A stretch of 40,909 nt of DNA from CAZUSU01 sp964623315 (lineage in GTDB: Bacteria; Patescibacteriota; Patescibacteriia; Magasanikbacterales; 2-02-FULL-50-9b). The first letter of the stretch is position 1; each line of letters starts with the position of its first letter. Position numbers and translations under genes: made by a program. A model generated the notes under the pieces. That model did no database searches, had not been told where the DNA came from, and saw nothing but the letters and a program-made list of their open reading frames with translations. This document shows positions 38,767 through 40,909 of the stretch, piece by piece. The stretch is taken from NCBI GenBank assembly GCA_964623315.1, contig CAZUSU010000036.1, positions 1 through 40,909 on the forward strand. Reading direction: 5' to 3'.

Positions 38767-38837
38767 CTGCACGGAGGAACGTAATGACCTGCGTCCGTGG
38801 TGCAGGGAACGGTCTCTCTGAAATGTTTGGGAGAGCA
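38767..38837. repeat. Hairpin pair upstream of the str promoter
   Basis: CTGCAC (38767-38772) pairs with GTGCAG (38800-38805), with CGGA/TCCG inside, and CTCTC (about 38814-38818) pairs with GGGAG (about 38830-38834). It lies upstream of the rpsL promoter and between divergent genes, so it could be a protein-binding palindrome or a small unannotated RNA. No T-run follows. Confidence 0.35.
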
Positions 38838-38839
38838 TC

Positions 38840-38868
38840 TTGACACTATTCGTACAATCCTATAAACT
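38840..38868 (+). promoter_or_regulatory. Promoter of the str operon (rpsL-rpsG-fusA)
   Basis: TTGACA at 38840-38845, 17-base spacer, TAAACT at 38863-38868 inside TATAAACT. Same elements and spacing as the promoter of the giant RNA at 6661-6689. Confidence 0.75.
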
Positions 38869-38895
38869 TCCTCCATCATTCAAATTAACTCTCAT

Positions 38896-38926
38896 CTGGC
38901 CACGGCTTCATTAATCGCCGTGTCAG
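38896..38926 (+). promoter_or_regulatory. Leader hairpin of the str operon
   Basis: CACGGC (38901-38906) with GCCGTG (38917-38922) around a ten-base loop, extended by CTG (38896-38898) with CAG (38924-38926). It ends 13 bases before the rpsL ATG and may serve ribosomal-protein autoregulation; S7 regulates this operon in Escherichia coli, though from another site. Confidence 0.4.
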
Positions 38927-38939
38927 AGTAATCAGACGT

Positions 38940-39383
38940 ATGCCAACCATGAACCAGCTCCTGCGAAAGGGGCGCACGTCGGTGAAGAAGAAGAGCAAGT
39001 CCCCTGCCATGCAGTGGACATTTGACTCGCTTCATCGCCGTCGTCACGAAATCAAAAACGGTGCGCCATTTAAACGCGGCGTGTGCACCAAGGTTTCCAC
39101 CATGACGCCAAAAAAACCAAACTCCGCTATCCGTAAGGTGGCGCGCGTGCGACTTTCTAACGGCATGGAAGTAACCGCCTATATTCCCGGTGTCGGACAC
39201 AATTTGCAGGAACACTCCATCGTGATGCTTCGCGGCGGCCGTGTAAAGGATTTGCCGGGCGTTCGCTATCACATTGTGCGCGGCGTTTTTGATGCGCAAG
39301 GCGTGGTGGGTCGCCGTCGCTCGCGTTCGCTGTATGGGATGAAGCGGCCAAAGGCAGGCGCGGCCGCACCAACCAAGAAATAA
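38940..39383 (+). CDS. rpsL: 30S ribosomal protein S12
   Basis: 147 residues; decoding-centre protein. MPTMNQLLRKGRTSVKKKSKSP start, KRGVCTKVSTMTPKKPNSAIRKVARVRL with the streptomycin-related Lys, then GHNLQEHSIVMLRGGRVKDLPGVRYHIVRG with the second key Lys. Compared with the 124 residues of Escherichia coli there is an insertion before KRGVC (about FDSLHRRRHEIKN), as found in many Gram-positive-type S12 proteins. First gene of the str operon; rpsG starts one base after the stop. No Shine-Dalgarno sequence. Confidence 0.98.
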   Translation: MPTMNQLLRKGRTSVKKKSKSPAMQWTFDSLHRRRHEIKNGAPFKRGVCTKVSTMTPKKPNSAIRKVARVRLSNGMEVTAYIPGVGHNLQEHSIVMLRGGRVKDLPGVRYHIVRGVFDAQGVVGRRRSRSLYGMKRPKAGAAAPTKK

Positions 39384-39384
39384 T

Positions 39385-39852
39385 ATGCGTGGAAAAAATA
39401 CCAAAAAGCGCGACGCACAGCCGGACATGAAATATCGTAATCCGGTGCTCGGAAAGTTTATTAACTGTCTCATGTGGAACGGCAAAAAAACCGTTGCGCA
39501 GGGGATTGTATATGGCGCGTTTGAAATTATCAAAGCAAAAGAAAATAAAGATCCGTTGGAAGTGTTTGAATTGGCGATGAACAACGTCGGTCCCAGTGTG
39601 GAAGTTAAAACCAAGCGCGTGGGCGGTTCCAACTATCAGGTGCCCATTCCGGTGCGTCCGGAGCGCAAAAACGCGCTGGCGATCCGGTGGATTGTGGGTG
39701 CCGCACGTTCCAAAAAAGGACGCTCCATGACAGAAAAATTAGCGGAAGAATTTATTTTGGCGGCTAAGGGCGAAGGGGACGCGATGAAAAAGCGCGGTGA
39801 CGTCCACAAAATGGCAGAATCAAATCGTGCGTTTGCGCATTTTGCTTACTAA
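39385..39852 (+). CDS. rpsG: 30S ribosomal protein S7
   Basis: 155 residues; primary binder of the 16S 3' major domain and initiator of head assembly. MRGKNTKKRDAQPDMKYRNPVLGKFINCLMWNGKKTVAQGIVYGAFE, LEVFELAMNNVGPSVEVKTKRVGGSNYQVPIPV, RPERKNALAIRWIVGAARSK and the C-terminal DVHKMAESNRAFAHFAY. The usual length is ~156. Sits between rpsL and fusA in the standard order. Confidence 0.98.
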   Translation: MRGKNTKKRDAQPDMKYRNPVLGKFINCLMWNGKKTVAQGIVYGAFEIIKAKENKDPLEVFELAMNNVGPSVEVKTKRVGGSNYQVPIPVRPERKNALAIRWIVGAARSKKGRSMTEKLAEEFILAAKGEGDAMKKRGDVHKMAESNRAFAHFAY

Positions 39853-39858
39853 AAATCT

Positions 39859-40909
39859 ATGCCCCGAGATTATTCTCTGTTACATACCCGCAACTTTGGT
39901 ATTATCGCGCACATAGATGCCGGCAAGACCACGGTGTCCGAACGTATTCTGTTTTATACCGGCAAGAAACATAAAATTGGCGAAGTGCACGAAGGTGAAG
40001 CGACCATGGATTGGATGGAACAGGAGCGCGAACGCGGTATTACCATTACGGCGGCCGCCACGACCTGTTTTTGGAAAGACACACGCATGAATCTGATTGA
40101 CACACCGGGTCACATTGATTTTACCGTGGAAGTAAAACGCAGTTTGCGCGTGTTGGACGGCGCCGCCGTTATTTTTGACGGCGTTGCCGGTGTGGAACCG
40201 CAATCAGAAACCAACTGGCGTTATGCAGACGAACTCAACGTGCCGCGTTTGTGTTTCATTAACAAATTGGATCGGACCGGCGCCGACTTTTTTAAGGACG
40301 TGCAATCCATCCATGATCGTCTTACCAAAAACGCCACTCCCGTGCAGTTACCGATCGGTCAAGAAAGCGGTTTCCGCGGCATCATTGATCTGCTCAACAT
40401 GAAAGCAGAAGTATATTACGACGAAATGGGGCAAGATTTTCGTCACGAAGAAATTCCGGCAGAGATGTTGGACAAAGCAAAAGAATATCGCGCCGCGTTG
40501 GTAGAAAAAATCGTTGAAAATGATGAGTCCGCCATGAATCGCTATTTGGCCGGAGAAGAAGTGCCGGTTGTTGAACTCAAAAAAATAATTCGTCGGGCAA
40601 CAATTGCCGGTGTGTTTATTCCGATTTTGTGCGGCAGTGCGTTAAAAAATAAAGGCGTGCAGTTTTTGCTTGACGCCATTGTTGATTATCTCCCGTCGCC
40701 ACTGGACATTCCGCCGGTGCGTTGTACGGATCCGGATGATGATACAAAAGTAATTTTTCGCCACGCCGATGATTCAGAACCGTTTACGGCTTTAGCATTT
40801 AAAGTTGCCACCGATCCGTTTGTCGGAAAATTAACTTTTTTTCGTGTCTATTCCGGAACATTGAAAGCCGGTTCGTATGCGTTGAATTCTTCCACCGCCG
40901 AAAAAGAAC
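39859..40909 (+). CDS. fusA: Elongation factor G, 3' truncated
   Basis: Translocation GTPase. The frame is open from the ATG at 39859 to the window end (350 residues of ~700). G1 IIAHIDAGKTT, switch I region GEATMDWMEQERERGITITAAATTCFW, G3 NLIDTPGHIDFTVEV, G4 INKLD where NKMD is usual, G5 CGSALKNKGVQFLLDAIVDYLPSP, and the start of domain II (FTALAFKVATDPFVGKLTFFRVYSG). Seven-base gap after rpsG, no Shine-Dalgarno sequence. tuf is not seen in the window. Confidence 0.98.
   Translation, partial: MPRDYSLLHTRNFGIIAHIDAGKTTVSERILFYTGKKHKIGEVHEGEATMDWMEQERERGITITAAATTCFWKDTRMNLIDTPGHIDFTVEVKRSLRVLDGAAVIFDGVAGVEPQSETNWRYADELNVPRLCFINKLDRTGADFFKDVQSIHDRLTKNATPVQLPIGQESGFRGIIDLLNMKAEVYYDEMGQDFRHEEIPAEMLDKAKEYRAALVEKIVENDESAMNRYLAGEEVPVVELKKIIRRATIAGVFIPILCGSALKNKGVQFLLDAIVDYLPSPLDIPPVRCTDPDDDTKVIFRHADDSEPFTALAFKVATDPFVGKLTFFRVYSGTLKAGSYALNSSTAEKE

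Noticed and set aside
38940..39383. Insertion in S12 as a new feature
   Set aside because: A similar extra segment before KRGVC is common in Gram-positive-type S12 proteins.

Overview
The window looks like a chromosomal piece of a small-genome bacterium, most likely a member of the Patescibacteria (Candidate Phyla Radiation). That placement is inference from three things: very tight gene packing, almost no Shine-Dalgarno sequences in front of conserved genes, and trehalose-free, pathway-poor content limited to translation, lower glycolysis and a surface-glycan locus. UGA is an ordinary stop (for example at the end of prfA, gap and eno), so this is not one of the UGA-recoding lineages.

Layout. 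1-2528: translation genes prfA (5' truncated), rpsB, tsf, closed by a bidirectional terminator. 2570-2926 (minus): small coiled-coil protein. 3000-11577: lower glycolysis (gap, pgk, eno, gpmI) with a DEAD-box RNA helicase and a SIMPL-domain membrane protein; a ~1.1 kb non-coding stretch between pgk and the SIMPL gene folds into dozens of hairpins and has its own promoter and terminator. 11635-15213: overlapping run PAP2 phosphatase, manC-like, mltG, queA. 15196-17030: a self-contained orphan gene between queA and the convergent tgt. 17088-20775: C39-like peptidase, PcrA/UvrD helicase, cupredoxin-like lipoprotein (minus), ndk. 20791-22314: a second self-contained orphan gene. 22314-22700: a tRNA locus in which a complete tRNA-Pro(GGG) gene lies inside the anticodon arm of another tRNA. 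22732-37699: surface polysaccharide locus (glycosyltransferases, sugar-nucleotide enzymes, flippase) in three transcription blocks. 37898-38729: M50 protease and GIY-YIG protein. 38840-end: str operon rpsL, rpsG, fusA (3' truncated).

How it works together. ManC, the GDP-mannose 4,6-dehydratase and the DegT-family enzymes can supply GDP-4-keto-6-deoxymannose derivatives (perosamine-like and possibly 3-deoxy sugars) to the glycosyltransferases and the Wzx-like flippase. queA and tgt are both queuosine enzymes. MltG and PAP2 fit envelope building.

The main discovery candidates are the giant structured RNA at about 6695-7790, driven by a promoter with the same -35, spacing and -10 as the str operon and preceded by DnaA-box sequences, and the nested tRNA locus at 22368-22684. 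Two orphan genes (15369-15812 and 20860-22251) stand out by strong Shine-Dalgarno sequences, private promoters and terminators and different codon choice. No homology search or folding program was available; helices were found by hand.
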